Source of the DNA: Rhodocyclaceae bacterium
GTDB taxonomy: Bacteria > Pseudomonadota > Gammaproteobacteria > Burkholderiales > Rhodocyclaceae
Assembly (NCBI GenBank): GCA_008080565.1
Contig: VIKE01000027.1
Span: forward strand, 1-64,000
Direction of reading: 5' to 3'
Length of the DNA stretch: 64,000 nucleotides
Each line of letters opens with the position of its first letter. Position 1 is the first letter of the stretch. Below are positions 9,108-17,698 of the stretch, one piece after another. The notes under the pieces were generated by a model, which saw nothing but the letters and a program-made list of their open reading frames with translations, ran no database searches and had not been told where the DNA came from. A program made the translations under genes and the position numbers.

Positions 9108-11825
9108 ATGTATACAAACACCGTTTCGGGACAAGTAGTCCGTCAAAACCCGCTCAAATTGCAACCGCCTCGCTCCCGGAACGATCTGGTTCCCCGCGAT
9201 GTGTTTTGCCGGCGAGTCGAGGAATCGAGAGCAAATCTTGTTCTGGTCACGGCACCTGCCGGCTATGGAAAATCGACCGCCCTCTCCCTGCTGTTTCGGC
9301 ATCTCGAGGAGCAAGGTCACATCGTCGGCTGGCTGACGATAGAACCCTCGGACAACGACGTTGGCCGCCTCGCCCAGTACCTGTGGCTCAGCCTCGGTTC
9401 TGTCCTGCCGGACTCGGGCGTAAAACTGGTCGAAACGCCGCTTCTCGACACCGCTTCGGCGACCGCCAATGGCCTGGCCTACGAGCTGCTGGATGCGCTG
9501 GCAATGCTTGAGGCCCCGTTTTCGCTGTTCATTGATGAATTCGAGCACATCACGTCGCCCGACGTGATGACCTTCATTACCGACCTGGTGGCCGGCCTGA
9601 ACGAGGGCCAGCGTGTCATTCTCGGCAGCAGGCACAAGACCATGCTGCCTCTCGGGCGGATGCGGGTACAGGGCAAGCTGCTGGAAATGGAGGCCTCCGA
9701 GCTACGTTTCTCCACGGAGGAAACCCGCAGCTATATTCTGAGCCGGCTCAAGATTGAACTGCTGCCGGCCGACCTGGCAAAACTTCAGGAAGGAACGGAT
9801 GGTTGGGCCGCCGCCCTCCAGCTAACCACGGCCGCCCTGATGGGACAGGCGAATCCCAGCTTGTTGCTCCAGGGACTCTCCGGGCCATCGCGCGGGCTGG
9901 CCGACTATCTGGCCGAAGACGTGCTGTCGAGACTCCCCGAGCGTCAGCGTTTTTTCCTGATCCAGTCAAGTATGTTCGAGTCGTTCTGCCCGGACATGTG
10001 CAACGTGGTTTTTGAATGCGCCGACAGCGCCGAACTGATCGCGCAGACCGAGCGCGACAACCTGTTCCTGCAAATCATCGATGCCGATGGCCAATGGTAT
10101 CGATACCACCCGCTCTTTCGTGACTTCCTCCAGTCCCAACTGGCGAACATCCGGAACGTCGAAGAGCTGCTCAAGCAGTGGCATCTGCGCTCTGCCAAAT
10201 GGCTTGACCAGGCCAGGCGAGGCATACAGGCTATCGAGCACGCCCTGGCGGCCGGCGCGCCGGAACTTGCCGCCGAACTGATGGCAGCACGGGCTGCCGA
10301 TTTTGTCCATACCGGCCAGCTCAGAGTCGTCAGCCAGTGGATCGAATCCCTGCCCGATGCGGTCGTGAAGCAGAACCTTCCCCTGGCGATTGCCGGCGCC
10401 TACTCGATGGTATTTCTCCATAAATACAAGGAGGCCGGCCGCCTGCTTGCGTTCCTGAAATCGGAAATTGACAATAGTCCGCAACACAAGCACGATCTGC
10501 TGGTTCTCGAGATCATGCTTGGCGCATGGTCCGACCACCTCCCGGAAGCGGTCAAGACAGCCGCCAACGAAGTCGAGAACCTGACCGACGCACCCCCTTA
10601 CGTCGTTGGCCTGATTCGAAATGCCGCGGCCTACCATGCCATTGCCATTGGCGACTATTTCACCGCCCACCAACACCTGGTCATTGCCAAGCGCCTCCTT
10701 GAACCGATCAATGCGATTCACGCCCTCAGCTACAGCCAATGCTTCGAAGGCGTGATCGACATGCTACAAGGCAATGTCATACAGGCCAACGCACGTTTTA
10801 ATGCCACTCTCACAAATATCATTGGCGCTGGTTATCGTTTCACTAATTCCACTGCGGTGGCGGCGGCGCACTTGATAGAAGCGTTATATGAATCAAATGA
10901 TCTTGATTCAGCTGAAATACTCGTATCTGATTATCTCCCTCTGATTCGAGACTGCTGCCTGCCTGACGATCTGATCACAACTTATAGGATCGCGGCACGA
11001 ATTCTCTTTATTCGAGGCAAGCAAAGCGAGGCCCTCGAGACACTTGACTACCTTCAGGACATGGGTGATTTGCGCGGCATTCCTCGTCTTGCCGCAGCCG
11101 CTAGGCAAGGAAAATTACGCCTAGCGCTCCGAGCTGGTGATTTTGCCGCAGCCAATCGGCTACTAACACTAATCTCGTCAAACGATATCTGGGATCAGTG
11201 GAAAGAACTATCTCCATATGGCGACGATATTGATGACCCGTTTATCGCGAGAACTCGAATCGCGCTAGTCTCGGGAACCGGGCCGTCAATGCTCTCTGAA
11301 CTACAAGATGCTATTCGCCTTGCCGAGGCAAGCAATCGCACGCGGAGGTCAATGCGACTACGCTGCCTTTTGGCACAAGCGCTCGAATCTGCCAGAAGGC
11401 GACCTCAGGCTCTGGATTTATTAGAGAAAACTCTCGCTCTCGCGCACCCCAAAGGTTTATTCCGCGTATTCGCCGACGACTCATGGCTTCTCGCCCCTCT
11501 TTTGGAGACGTTGGAACTCCGCTCTCAGATCGTTCCTAGAGCCTACATTACTGAACTGATCAAAGCGTCTGCAGCCAACAATGTTGCATACCTTCCATCC
11601 ACACCTTCGGCCATGATTGGTCGCACCGAGGAGGGCGGCCTCAGTCAACGCGAACTCCAAATACTTAGACTAGTTGCCGAAGGAAGCTCCAACAAGGAGC
11701 TGAGCAGAAAACTTTTCGTAAGCGAAAACACGGTAGAGACACACTTACGTCGAATTTATTCGAAACTAGGCACAAAAAATAGAACCCAAGCGGTGTCGAA
11801 AGCCCGAGACAAAGGAATAATTTAG
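9108..11825 (+). CDS. MalT/AlkS-type LuxR-family ATP-dependent transcriptional activator
   Basis: This 905-residue protein has the layout of large STAND-type LuxR regulators. Walker A is APAGYGKST at 49-57, followed by an NB domain with FIDEFEHI (Walker B). It continues with a long helical repeat (TPR-like) sensor of roughly residues 300-820 and a C-terminal LuxR helix-turn-helix (LSQRELQILRLVAEG ... SENTVETHLRRIY). Members include MalT and the alkane regulator AlkS, which bind ATP and an inducer and then activate transcription. It is divergent from the acyl-CoA operon, its likely target. The first 1.7 kb is clearly GC-richer than the last 1 kb (shift near 10800), which suggests a mosaic gene. 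Confidence 0.88.
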   Translation: MYTNTVSGQVVRQNPLKLQPPRSRNDLVPRDVFCRRVEESRANLVLVTAPAGYGKSTALSLLFRHLEEQGHIVGWLTIEPSDNDVGRLAQYLWLSLGSVLPDSGVKLVETPLLDTASATANGLAYELLDALAMLEAPFSLFIDEFEHITSPDVMTFITDLVAGLNEGQRVILGSRHKTMLPLGRMRVQGKLLEMEASELRFSTEETRSYILSRLKIELLPADLAKLQEGTDGWAAALQLTTAALMGQANPSLLLQGLSGPSRGLADYLAEDVLSRLPERQRFFLIQSSMFESFCPDMCNVVFECADSAELIAQTERDNLFLQIIDADGQWYRYHPLFRDFLQSQLANIRNVEELLKQWHLRSAKWLDQARRGIQAIEHALAAGAPELAAELMAARAADFVHTGQLRVVSQWIESLPDAVVKQNLPLAIAGAYSMVFLHKYKEAGRLLAFLKSEIDNSPQHKHDLLVLEIMLGAWSDHLPEAVKTAANEVENLTDAPPYVVGLIRNAAAYHAIAIGDYFTAHQHLVIAKRLLEPINAIHALSYSQCFEGVIDMLQGNVIQANARFNATLTNIIGAGYRFTNSTAVAAAHLIEALYESNDLDSAEILVSDYLPLIRDCCLPDDLITTYRIAARILFIRGKQSEALETLDYLQDMGDLRGIPRLAAAARQGKLRLALRAGDFAAANRLLTLISSNDIWDQWKELSPYGDDIDDPFIARTRIALVSGTGPSMLSELQDAIRLAEASNRTRRSMRLRCLLAQALESARRRPQALDLLEKTLALAHPKGLFRVFADDSWLLAPLLETLELRSQIVPRAYITELIKASAANNVAYLPSTPSAMIGRTEEGGLSQRELQILRLVAEGSSNKELSRKLFVSENTVETHLRRIYSKLGTKNRTQAVSKARDKGII

Positions 11826-12045
11826 TTTTCTTCTCCTAATATGTGGAAAGAATTCAGGACCGATTCTCCAAGTCGATGGAGCAGAAATTGAGGCTGCCCC
11901 TACAACTGAATCGCCTAGTCTTTTACCAACAAATTCGAGGATTGCATTGATCCGTTGAGCAGGCTCAGCATTGAGATCAGCAATGGCCGGGAGTTCGTAT
12001 TCGCTGCACGAAAAGTTCCCATTCGTTGCCTCGCAAGGCGGAGCA

Positions 12046-12211
12046 GCAGGTAAGCGACAGATTGCATCCCAATTTAGGTCCCTAGGCCAACGGCAGTTAT
12101 GGCCGGATGCTGTTGAAAAACTCGCTTTCTGGCGAAAAAGGAGGTTGGACGGCAGGTAAACGGCGGATTGCTGCCTGATTGAGCGCCTCAGGCCAATGGC
12201 CGTTATGGCCG
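12046..12211. repeat. Two imperfect 60-bp intergenic direct repeats
   Basis: The first copy, 12046-12105, starts GCAGGTAAGCG and ends GTTATGGCCGG. The second, 12152-12211, starts GCAGGTAAACGG and ends GTTATGGCCG. Both share GATTGC, AGG(C)CCAA(C/T)GGC and TTATGGCCG in the same order, with a period of 106 bp. They lie in the 466-bp gene-free stretch between the LuxR regulator and the GGDEF/EAL gene; I see no gene in that stretch. Function is unknown. It could be a dispersed intergenic repeat family. Confidence 0.6.
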
Positions 12212-12291
12212 AGAAACGGATATCGCGCGGATTCAGGAGCGACTAATTTCGTGAGGCGATCGGCAAAATCAATCATTGGGTAGGAACGATC

Positions 12292-14478
12292 TTACGAGTC
12301 ATTTTCGGCATTTTGCTTTGATAGGCGCAAGAACTCCGTCAATTGCTCTGATGGTAAGGGCCGACTAAAAAAATACCCTTGCATTTCATGGCAGCCAAGT
12401 TGTCTGAGGATGGCAACTTGGCGTTCAGTCTCGACCCCCTCGGCTATCAATTGGAGATTGAAGTTTTTCGCAATACCAACGATTGCCTGAATGATGGCAA
12501 AGGAATCGTTAGAGCCAGTAAGGTCACGAACAAAGGACTGGTCAATCTTGATTCGGCTGACTGAGAAGCGGCGGAGGTAGTTCAGGGACGAGTAGCGAGT
12601 CCCAAAATCGTCGATCGAAATATGAACCCCTGTGCTGCGAAGATGCTTTACTCGCGCAACGATATTTTCAGCATCCTTCATGAGAAGGCTTTCTGTAATC
12701 TCGATTTCCAGCAACTCCGGCGCAATCTGAAATTCCCGGAGCGGCGTACGAATTCGTTCCAGAAGATCGGTGCGATCAAACTCTCTGGCCGAAATGTTCA
12801 CTCCCAGTCTGAGTTCACCGAACCCTTGTTTCTTTAGGTGCACCAATTGGGCACACGCCTCGCGTAGCACCCAGTTACTGATGCTGATGATTAACCCGGT
12901 ATCTTCTGCGATTGGAATAAAAATATCAGGGCTGATCATGCCGGCGCTTGGATGATGCCAGCGAATCAATGCTTCGACGCCGATCGCCTCTCCTGTTTCA
13001 GTATTGATCTGCGGTTGGAAATACAGTTCAAACTGATTTCCTTCCTTAACAGCCTTCCTGAGATCAATTTCGATAGACAAGCGATCGAGGTGAGCAGCAT
13101 GCATATGCGGTTGGAAAGCGATATAGCCGTTTTTTCCCTGTGCCTTGACTTGATACATGGCCATGTCAGCACAGCGAATCAAGGCTTCTGCGCTGATGCT
13201 GTTGTCAGGGAAGATCGCGATACCAATACTGGTTGTTGCCAGGAACTGGGTTTTGCCTAGAAGGAATGGTTGTCGCAACTGCGCGAGGATCTTTTCTGCA
13301 ACCACTCGTACGTCCTCTATGTTGCTGACGCTGGGAAGCAGGGCAGTAAATTCATCACCACCTTGTCGTGCCAACGTATCCCCCGCTCGCAGGCAATTTC
13401 GGACGCGAGCGGCAAATTTCCGGAGTAGTTGATCACCTACCTGATGTCCGTAGGTGTCGTTGACCAGTTTGAATCGATCGATGTCCAGAAACATCACTGC
13501 AAGCTTTTCATTACGCCGCATGGCCTGGGTCATGGCCATCTCCAGACGGTCAACGAAAAGTATTCGATTGGGTAGCTTGGTCAGGAGGTCATGAAAAGCC
13601 TGGAACGTGATTGTCTCTTCGGCTTTTTTGCGTTCAGAAATGTCGCGAGCCACCCCCGATGTTCCAAGGAACGCCGCAGAGGTTCCTGCAGAGTTCGATT
13701 CGTAGACTCCTTGAGAGCTCAAAATGGCCGTCATGATTGGACTAACACCTGTAGAGGGCACCGAAAGTTTGCGTTTGAAGCGCACTTCAAGGTTACTAGT
13801 GGCTCGCTCTCCGACGCGCCTTTCGTTAAATGCATAGTGGACATGATCGTGGTCACGTGGATCAACTATCTGCATATAGCTCCGACCCACGAGTTCTTTG
13901 GGGGCATATCCCAGCAAGGATCTAACCCGCCCGTTGATAAAGGTAAATCGACCCTCACGATCCAGGGTGAAAATTATGTCGGGTGACTGCTCGACGAGGA
14001 ATCGGTGCAGTCGCTCCGAATGCTGAAGTTGCGCTGAGACGAGCGCGAGTTCTTTGTCACGTTGGCGATTGGCCAAAGCACGGCCAACAGCGATAATCAT
14101 CTCGTTGGGGTCACAATCCTTGCGCAGAAACTCAAAGACCCGATGGCGCAATGCGTAAATTGCTGAGTTGATCGACTTGTCTGCACTAAATACGATCACG
14201 GAGGTGTCAATTTTGTGTGTGCTCATCCAATTCATGACTTCTAGACCCGAGATGTCCGGAAGCTTCAAGTCGAGGATGACGAGGTCTGTTCTATGTTCTT
14301 TGAGGGTGGCAATCGCTTCCTGCCCGGTGCTTGCCTCGTAAATTGAGCGCTGGTCACCGGCGAGCAACTTCACATATGAGTCTCGAAATCGCTGCTCATC
14401 ATCAACAATCAGAATGAATTGCTGCGCCTGAATGCGAGGAACTTTGGAGAGTTCGTATAGCGCTGTAATGGCATTCAT
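12292..14478 (-). CDS. Response regulator with PAS, GGDEF and EAL domains (c-di-GMP turnover)
   Basis: This 728-residue protein starts with a receiver domain (FILIVDDE, phosphoacceptor Asp in VILDLKLPD), then a coiled linker and a PAS domain (PDIIFTLDREGRFTFINGR). The GGDEF domain has intact GGDEF, preceded by an RAGD inhibitory I-site five residues upstream. The EAL domain has intact EALIRWHHP, ESLLM and IDDFGTRYSSL. Both catalytic motifs are complete, so it may make or degrade cyclic di-GMP. The RAGD site suggests feedback-inhibited cyclase activity if the GGDEF is active. No partner kinase is adjacent. It is the last gene on the minus strand before the gene-free repeat region. Confidence 0.92.
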   Translation of the reverse strand: MNAITALYELSKVPRIQAQQFILIVDDEQRFRDSYVKLLAGDQRSIYEASTGQEAIATLKEHRTDLVILDLKLPDISGLEVMNWMSTHKIDTSVIVFSADKSINSAIYALRHRVFEFLRKDCDPNEMIIAVGRALANRQRDKELALVSAQLQHSERLHRFLVEQSPDIIFTLDREGRFTFINGRVRSLLGYAPKELVGRSYMQIVDPRDHDHVHYAFNERRVGERATSNLEVRFKRKLSVPSTGVSPIMTAILSSQGVYESNSAGTSAAFLGTSGVARDISERKKAEETITFQAFHDLLTKLPNRILFVDRLEMAMTQAMRRNEKLAVMFLDIDRFKLVNDTYGHQVGDQLLRKFAARVRNCLRAGDTLARQGGDEFTALLPSVSNIEDVRVVAEKILAQLRQPFLLGKTQFLATTSIGIAIFPDNSISAEALIRCADMAMYQVKAQGKNGYIAFQPHMHAAHLDRLSIEIDLRKAVKEGNQFELYFQPQINTETGEAIGVEALIRWHHPSAGMISPDIFIPIAEDTGLIISISNWVLREACAQLVHLKKQGFGELRLGVNISAREFDRTDLLERIRTPLREFQIAPELLEIEITESLLMKDAENIVARVKHLRSTGVHISIDDFGTRYSSLNYLRRFSVSRIKIDQSFVRDLTGSNDSFAIIQAIVGIAKNFNLQLIAEGVETERQVAILRQLGCHEMQGYFFSRPLPSEQLTEFLRLSKQNAENDS

Positions 14479-14692
14479 TAATTACTGGCCCGATAGGTTT
14501 CTGGCGCTCTTTCCAACCAACGGTGCAATGTCTGAGCTGACTCTGATTTGGCTCAGACAGGTGATGAGCCCATCCAATTTAGGAGGGCTTCCAACCGCTG
14601 AAAGCCTAGCTGCCCGTTGCAACCTATTAGTGATGCGTTTTTTGGGCGATAACCAGACTTCCGAGTCGGAGGCTCAAATCGATGTTCTAGCT

Positions 14693-15703
14693 CTACATCT
14701 CGAGGCAAATCTTTCCGAAGTGACGATTCGACTCTTGGTAACGGAAGGCGTCGACAATCCCTTCGAGAGGGAAACAACTGTCGATAACTGGGCGCATACC
14801 GTTGAAGTTGATGGCTCGGATCATGTCTTGTTGATGCGCCCGATTTCCAACTAGCACCCCTTGTAAGCGTAGTTGCTTGATCAAGGCCGTAACGATCGAA
14901 ATGTCTCCTCCGAGCCCCGTAAGTATTCCTATTAACGAGATATGCCCGCCAACCCTTGCTGCAATCATTGACTGATTTAATGTCGCCGGACCGCCAACCT
15001 CCACCACATGATCGACGCCGCGACCCTCTGTCAACTCACGGACAACGTTCCCCCATTCTGGGATGGTGTTGTAGTTCAACGTATGGTCGGCACCCATTGC
15101 CCTCAATCGCTCCAATTTCGCGTCGCTAGATGAGGTCGCGATTACCTTGGCTCCAGCCATTTTGGCAAACTGCAACGCAAAAATAGAAACTCCTCCGGTG
15201 CCTTGGACCAAAACGGTATCGCCAGCCTTCAGTGCATCGTCAGCCATCAGTGATCGCCATGCAGTCAATGCAGCGGTAGTCAACGTAGATGACTCTGCAT
15301 GAGTCCAACCAATTGGGGCATGCGTGAATGCGGCAGCATTGGTCGTGACCATCTCCCGTGCATACCCATCGACCCCATCGCCAGGTACAGTCGCAAATCC
15401 TTCAACAAGCGGTTCCCCCGATTGCCAAGTTGGAAAGAAGGTGCTGACTACTCTATCGCCAACACAAAACTCGCTCACCCCTTCACCAATAGCAACCACT
15501 TCACCGGCGCCATCTGCCATCGGTATCCTGGGCTCAACAGGTCCCCACATGCCACTTACAACCGCAAAGTCGTGATAGTTGAGCGAGTTTGCGTGCAGAC
15601 GAACCGATATTTCACCCTTTCTCGGATTGCTTGGTTCGCTGACGCCAACTGTTACCTTTTCGTATCCGCCGCCCGCCTGAACAATAATTGCCCTATTTGC
15701 CAT
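14693..15703 (-). CDS. Zinc-independent MDR alcohol dehydrogenase / quinone oxidoreductase-like
   Basis: This 336-residue MDR protein has LNYHDFAVVSG where zinc enzymes carry the catalytic Cys, then MADGAGEVVAIGEGV, the nucleotide-binding VLVQGTGGVSIFALQFAKMAGA, and a C-terminal HFGKICLEM. The structural and catalytic zinc ligands of true alcohol dehydrogenases are missing. It therefore belongs to the NAD(P)-dependent alcohol dehydrogenase/quinone reductase group often annotated as zinc-binding. AAAGGAG precedes the ATG. It lies downstream of the CobW gene on the same strand. In a ketone-degrading locus it might interconvert an alcohol and the ketone, but that is inference. Confidence 0.82.
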   Translation of the reverse strand: MANRAIIVQAGGGYEKVTVGVSEPSNPRKGEISVRLHANSLNYHDFAVVSGMWGPVEPRIPMADGAGEVVAIGEGVSEFCVGDRVVSTFFPTWQSGEPLVEGFATVPGDGVDGYAREMVTTNAAAFTHAPIGWTHAESSTLTTAALTAWRSLMADDALKAGDTVLVQGTGGVSIFALQFAKMAGAKVIATSSSDAKLERLRAMGADHTLNYNTIPEWGNVVRELTEGRGVDHVVEVGGPATLNQSMIAARVGGHISLIGILTGLGGDISIVTALIKQLRLQGVLVGNRAHQQDMIRAINFNGMRPVIDSCFPLEGIVDAFRYQESNRHFGKICLEM

Positions 15704-15757
15704 AACTGACTCCTTTTCTGATTGGATTCTTGGTTTGGTTCTACACCCTGCCTTTGT

Positions 15758-17044
15758 CTAAGCGAACGTTTGCCGTTTTCCCAATCCTTTTATCTGAATG
15801 TTCCAGCCCTCGATTTGAATAGCGGACGAGGTGCTACTTGGAATGTTGTGGCTGAGCCAGCAGAGCGTTGGTAAAGGGCAGGGCGTGTCGTTGAGTTGCG
15901 ATTGGGTATCGTCTGAAAGGTTTTCCAGGGAGACCTGAATCTCTTCGACTTCCTCATGAAGTAGATCCCGCACAATAAAAACCAGCCTGCCGTGGTGATC
16001 TGCGAAAGGGCTTTGTACGGGCCACTTTGCGAGATTTATGGGCGGGTATGCGATGTCCTGTACGCAATGAATTACTCGCGGTAGCGGGTCGCCAGCTATG
16101 GCCATCAAGCCTTTAACTCTTAATAGCCTATTCCCATATTTTGTGAGAATTTTGCCCATGGCAACAGCAAACCGATGCCATGGGATTGGGGTCACGAATT
16201 CAATTACGAAACTCCTGACAGCATCGTCATGTCTGTCCTTTGCCGAAACGAGGCTTGGTATTCTTCGTGTGTTCTTGCTATTCCAACTGAGAGGGGCATT
16301 TCTCTCGGCGCGATGATTTTGCTGGTCGCGAATCTTCTCTTCTCCGAGCCAAGCTGCGACATCCGGTACCTTGCCGACGGACGTATAGATGCCGCATCCA
16401 AATAGAGACTCAGGGCTAACGTGGCCATGTTGTACCGCAATTCTTTTGGCACTCGGATTGAGGACGTCGAGTTTCCTATGTAGCGCTAGCCGAGTGTCGA
16501 CGTCTGCCAAATCGCATTTGGTAATTAGCAAACGATCTGCCATCGCAACTTGCCGTACTGCTTCTTGATGAGTATCTAGCTGCAGTGTGCCATGGGTGGC
16601 GTCAACAGCGGTTATGACGCCATCGCAGCGGTAGCGTGCCGAAATGAACCATTCCTGCATCAGCGTATAGATCACGGGAACGGGATCGGCTAGCCCCGTT
16701 GTTTCGATAAGTACTCTAGACACGGGGGGGATTTCACGTTTTGAGCTCCTGTCAGCAAGGTTCTTAAGTGCTTTAAGTAAGTCCCCTTGCACACTGCAGC
16801 ACAGGCAACCCGAGTCAAGAATCATTAGGGTTTCGTCGACCTTATCAACCAGATGATGGTCGATTCCGATCTCGCCAAATTCATTAATTAATACGGCTGC
16901 GCCACTCATCTCTGGGCGCTGCACGAGATGGTTAAGTAATGTTGTTTTGCCTGCGCCAAGGAAACCAGTGAGTAGTGTCACGGGAATTCGCTTGTCTTCT
17001 GGGTTGAACCGAGAGGGGATGTTAGCGAGAGGATCTGTGTTCAT
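15758..17044 (-). CDS. CobW/COG0523-family metallochaperone GTPase
   Basis: This 428-residue G3E-family GTPase has Walker A GFLGAGKTT at residues 27-35, the metal-binding CLCC at 80-83 (DSGCLCCSVQGDLL), ETTGLADP, and LITKCDLAD for guanine recognition. A CobW C-terminal domain begins at about 330 (FVIEFVTPIPWHRF). These proteins deliver zinc, cobalt or another metal to client enzymes. ATG at 17044 is chosen because the longer frame runs through the leader hairpin. It is divergent from the ketone carboxylase operon, whose small subunit has four Cys arranged as a zinc site. A chaperone role for that subunit is an attractive but untested inference. Confidence 0.88.
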   Translation of the reverse strand: MNTDPLANIPSRFNPEDKRIPVTLLTGFLGAGKTTLLNHLVQRPEMSGAAVLINEFGEIGIDHHLVDKVDETLMILDSGCLCCSVQGDLLKALKNLADRSSKREIPPVSRVLIETTGLADPVPVIYTLMQEWFISARYRCDGVITAVDATHGTLQLDTHQEAVRQVAMADRLLITKCDLADVDTRLALHRKLDVLNPSAKRIAVQHGHVSPESLFGCGIYTSVGKVPDVAAWLGEEKIRDQQNHRAERNAPLSWNSKNTRRIPSLVSAKDRHDDAVRSFVIEFVTPIPWHRFAVAMGKILTKYGNRLLRVKGLMAIAGDPLPRVIHCVQDIAYPPINLAKWPVQSPFADHHGRLVFIVRDLLHEEVEEIQVSLENLSDDTQSQLNDTPCPLPTLCWLSHNIPSSTSSAIQIEGWNIQIKGLGKRQTFA

Positions 17045-17081
17045 TTGAGTCGCCTTCGTTTCAGGCCTGGTTAAACACAAG

Positions 17082-17112
17082 CAACAGAAAAAAAGCCGGG
17101 GCTGAGCCCCGG
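17082..17112 (-). terminator. Intrinsic terminator or attenuator in the cobW leader
   Basis: On the minus strand a GC-only inverted repeat (GCCGGGGCT and AGCCCCGGC) is followed directly by a run of seven T. It lies about 50 bases upstream of the CobW start codon. Upstream on the same strand are two near-identical GAG(C/T)CCGGCATAGC segments, near 17185 and 17220. It could end an upstream transcript or act as an attenuator for cobW. No known riboswitch consensus was recognised. Confidence 0.7.
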
Positions 17113-17415
17113 CGAAACTGCCATAGACCAGCCGAGGAGCAAGGCCTAGCAGAGGAGACAGATGTAGTGAGGGGGCTATGCCGGACTCACCATGCTTCTG
17201 AAACAGCAAGAGCTATGCCGGGCTCAATACGCATTGGGCCTATTTGGCTTAATGGTTTGATTTTTATAGTGAACTCGAATTGATTTGTCTGTAAGGCTAA
17301 TTCTTTCCCCCCATTTGTACACGTAGTACTTCCGGACATCTTCGTCCGGCAGTGACCAATTTCCGGTCGTGGAGACGAATGGCATTGCCCTTGCCACAGA
17401 AACCAGATTCGCTTC

Positions 17416-17460
17416 TTGGATGGCCATCCAACAATCGGACGCTCATCCGGAAATCGGACG
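17416..17460. promoter_or_regulatory. Candidate upstream activator sites (palindrome and CGGACG repeats)
   Basis: TTGGATGGCCATCCAA at 17416-17431 is a perfect 16-bp palindrome. It is followed by two AATCGGACG direct repeats, with CGGACG at 17436-17441 and 17455-17460, 19 bp apart. The 10-mer TCGGACGCTC (17435-17444) recurs in inverted orientation at 25680-25689, upstream of the second sigma-54 promoter. The sites lie about 80-120 bp before the sigma-54 promoter, a usual distance for an enhancer-binding protein. Binding by the AcoR-type regulator is inferred. Confidence 0.45.
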
Positions 17461-17535
17461 GCGGAGCTTTGCTAATCGATGCTGTGCATCTGATTAAAAC
17501 GATTTAATTCAATGTGTTGCATTTTATTTGTGTCG

Positions 17536-17550
17536 TGGCACGCCCTTTGC
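17536..17550 (+). promoter_or_regulatory. Sigma-54 promoter of the ketone carboxylase operon
   Basis: TGGCACGCCCTTTGC matches the sigma-54 -24/-12 consensus TGGCAC-N5-TTGC exactly, with ten bases between GG and GC. It lies about 150 bp upstream of the first carboxylase gene, so transcription should start near 17562. Confidence 0.9.
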
Positions 17551-17698
17551 GAAAGGGTGTGTGACCCAGCCGGTGACTGAATCGGATGGACAAGACCCAG
17601 ACCCGGAAACTCACAGCGTTCACACGGTTTACCTCTTGCGGGGGCGGTGATACGGGCAAGGAAATTAATTAGCAAACCTTGGTAGGAGGAAATGCAGG

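Larger units (their letters stand above)
17045..17698. promoter_or_regulatory. Divergent control region between cobW and the ketone carboxylase operon
   Basis: The 654-bp spacer holds the cobW leader hairpin, a 16-bp perfect palindrome (17416-17431), CGGACG repeats, an IHF-like site and a sigma-54 promoter. A 67-codon minus-strand ORF at 17224-17427 was not accepted as a gene. A near-consensus IHF site (ATTCAATGTGTTG, one mismatch) at 17507-17519 lies just upstream of the sigma-54 promoter. That is the usual arrangement for DNA bending between an activator and sigma-54 polymerase. Confidence 0.55.

Noticed and set aside
14432-14854. 140-codon plus-strand ORF
   Set aside because: Overlaps the end of the MDR oxidoreductase gene and the start of the GGDEF/EAL gene on the other strand; likely a shadow.
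17045-17240. Cobalamin riboswitch in the cobW leader
   Set aside because: No B12-box consensus was seen; only an intrinsic terminator and short repeats.
17224-17427. 67-codon minus-strand ORF in the carboxylase/cobW control region
   Set aside because: No family similarity seen, no clear ribosome-binding site, and its start overlaps the palindrome; kept as regulatory DNA.
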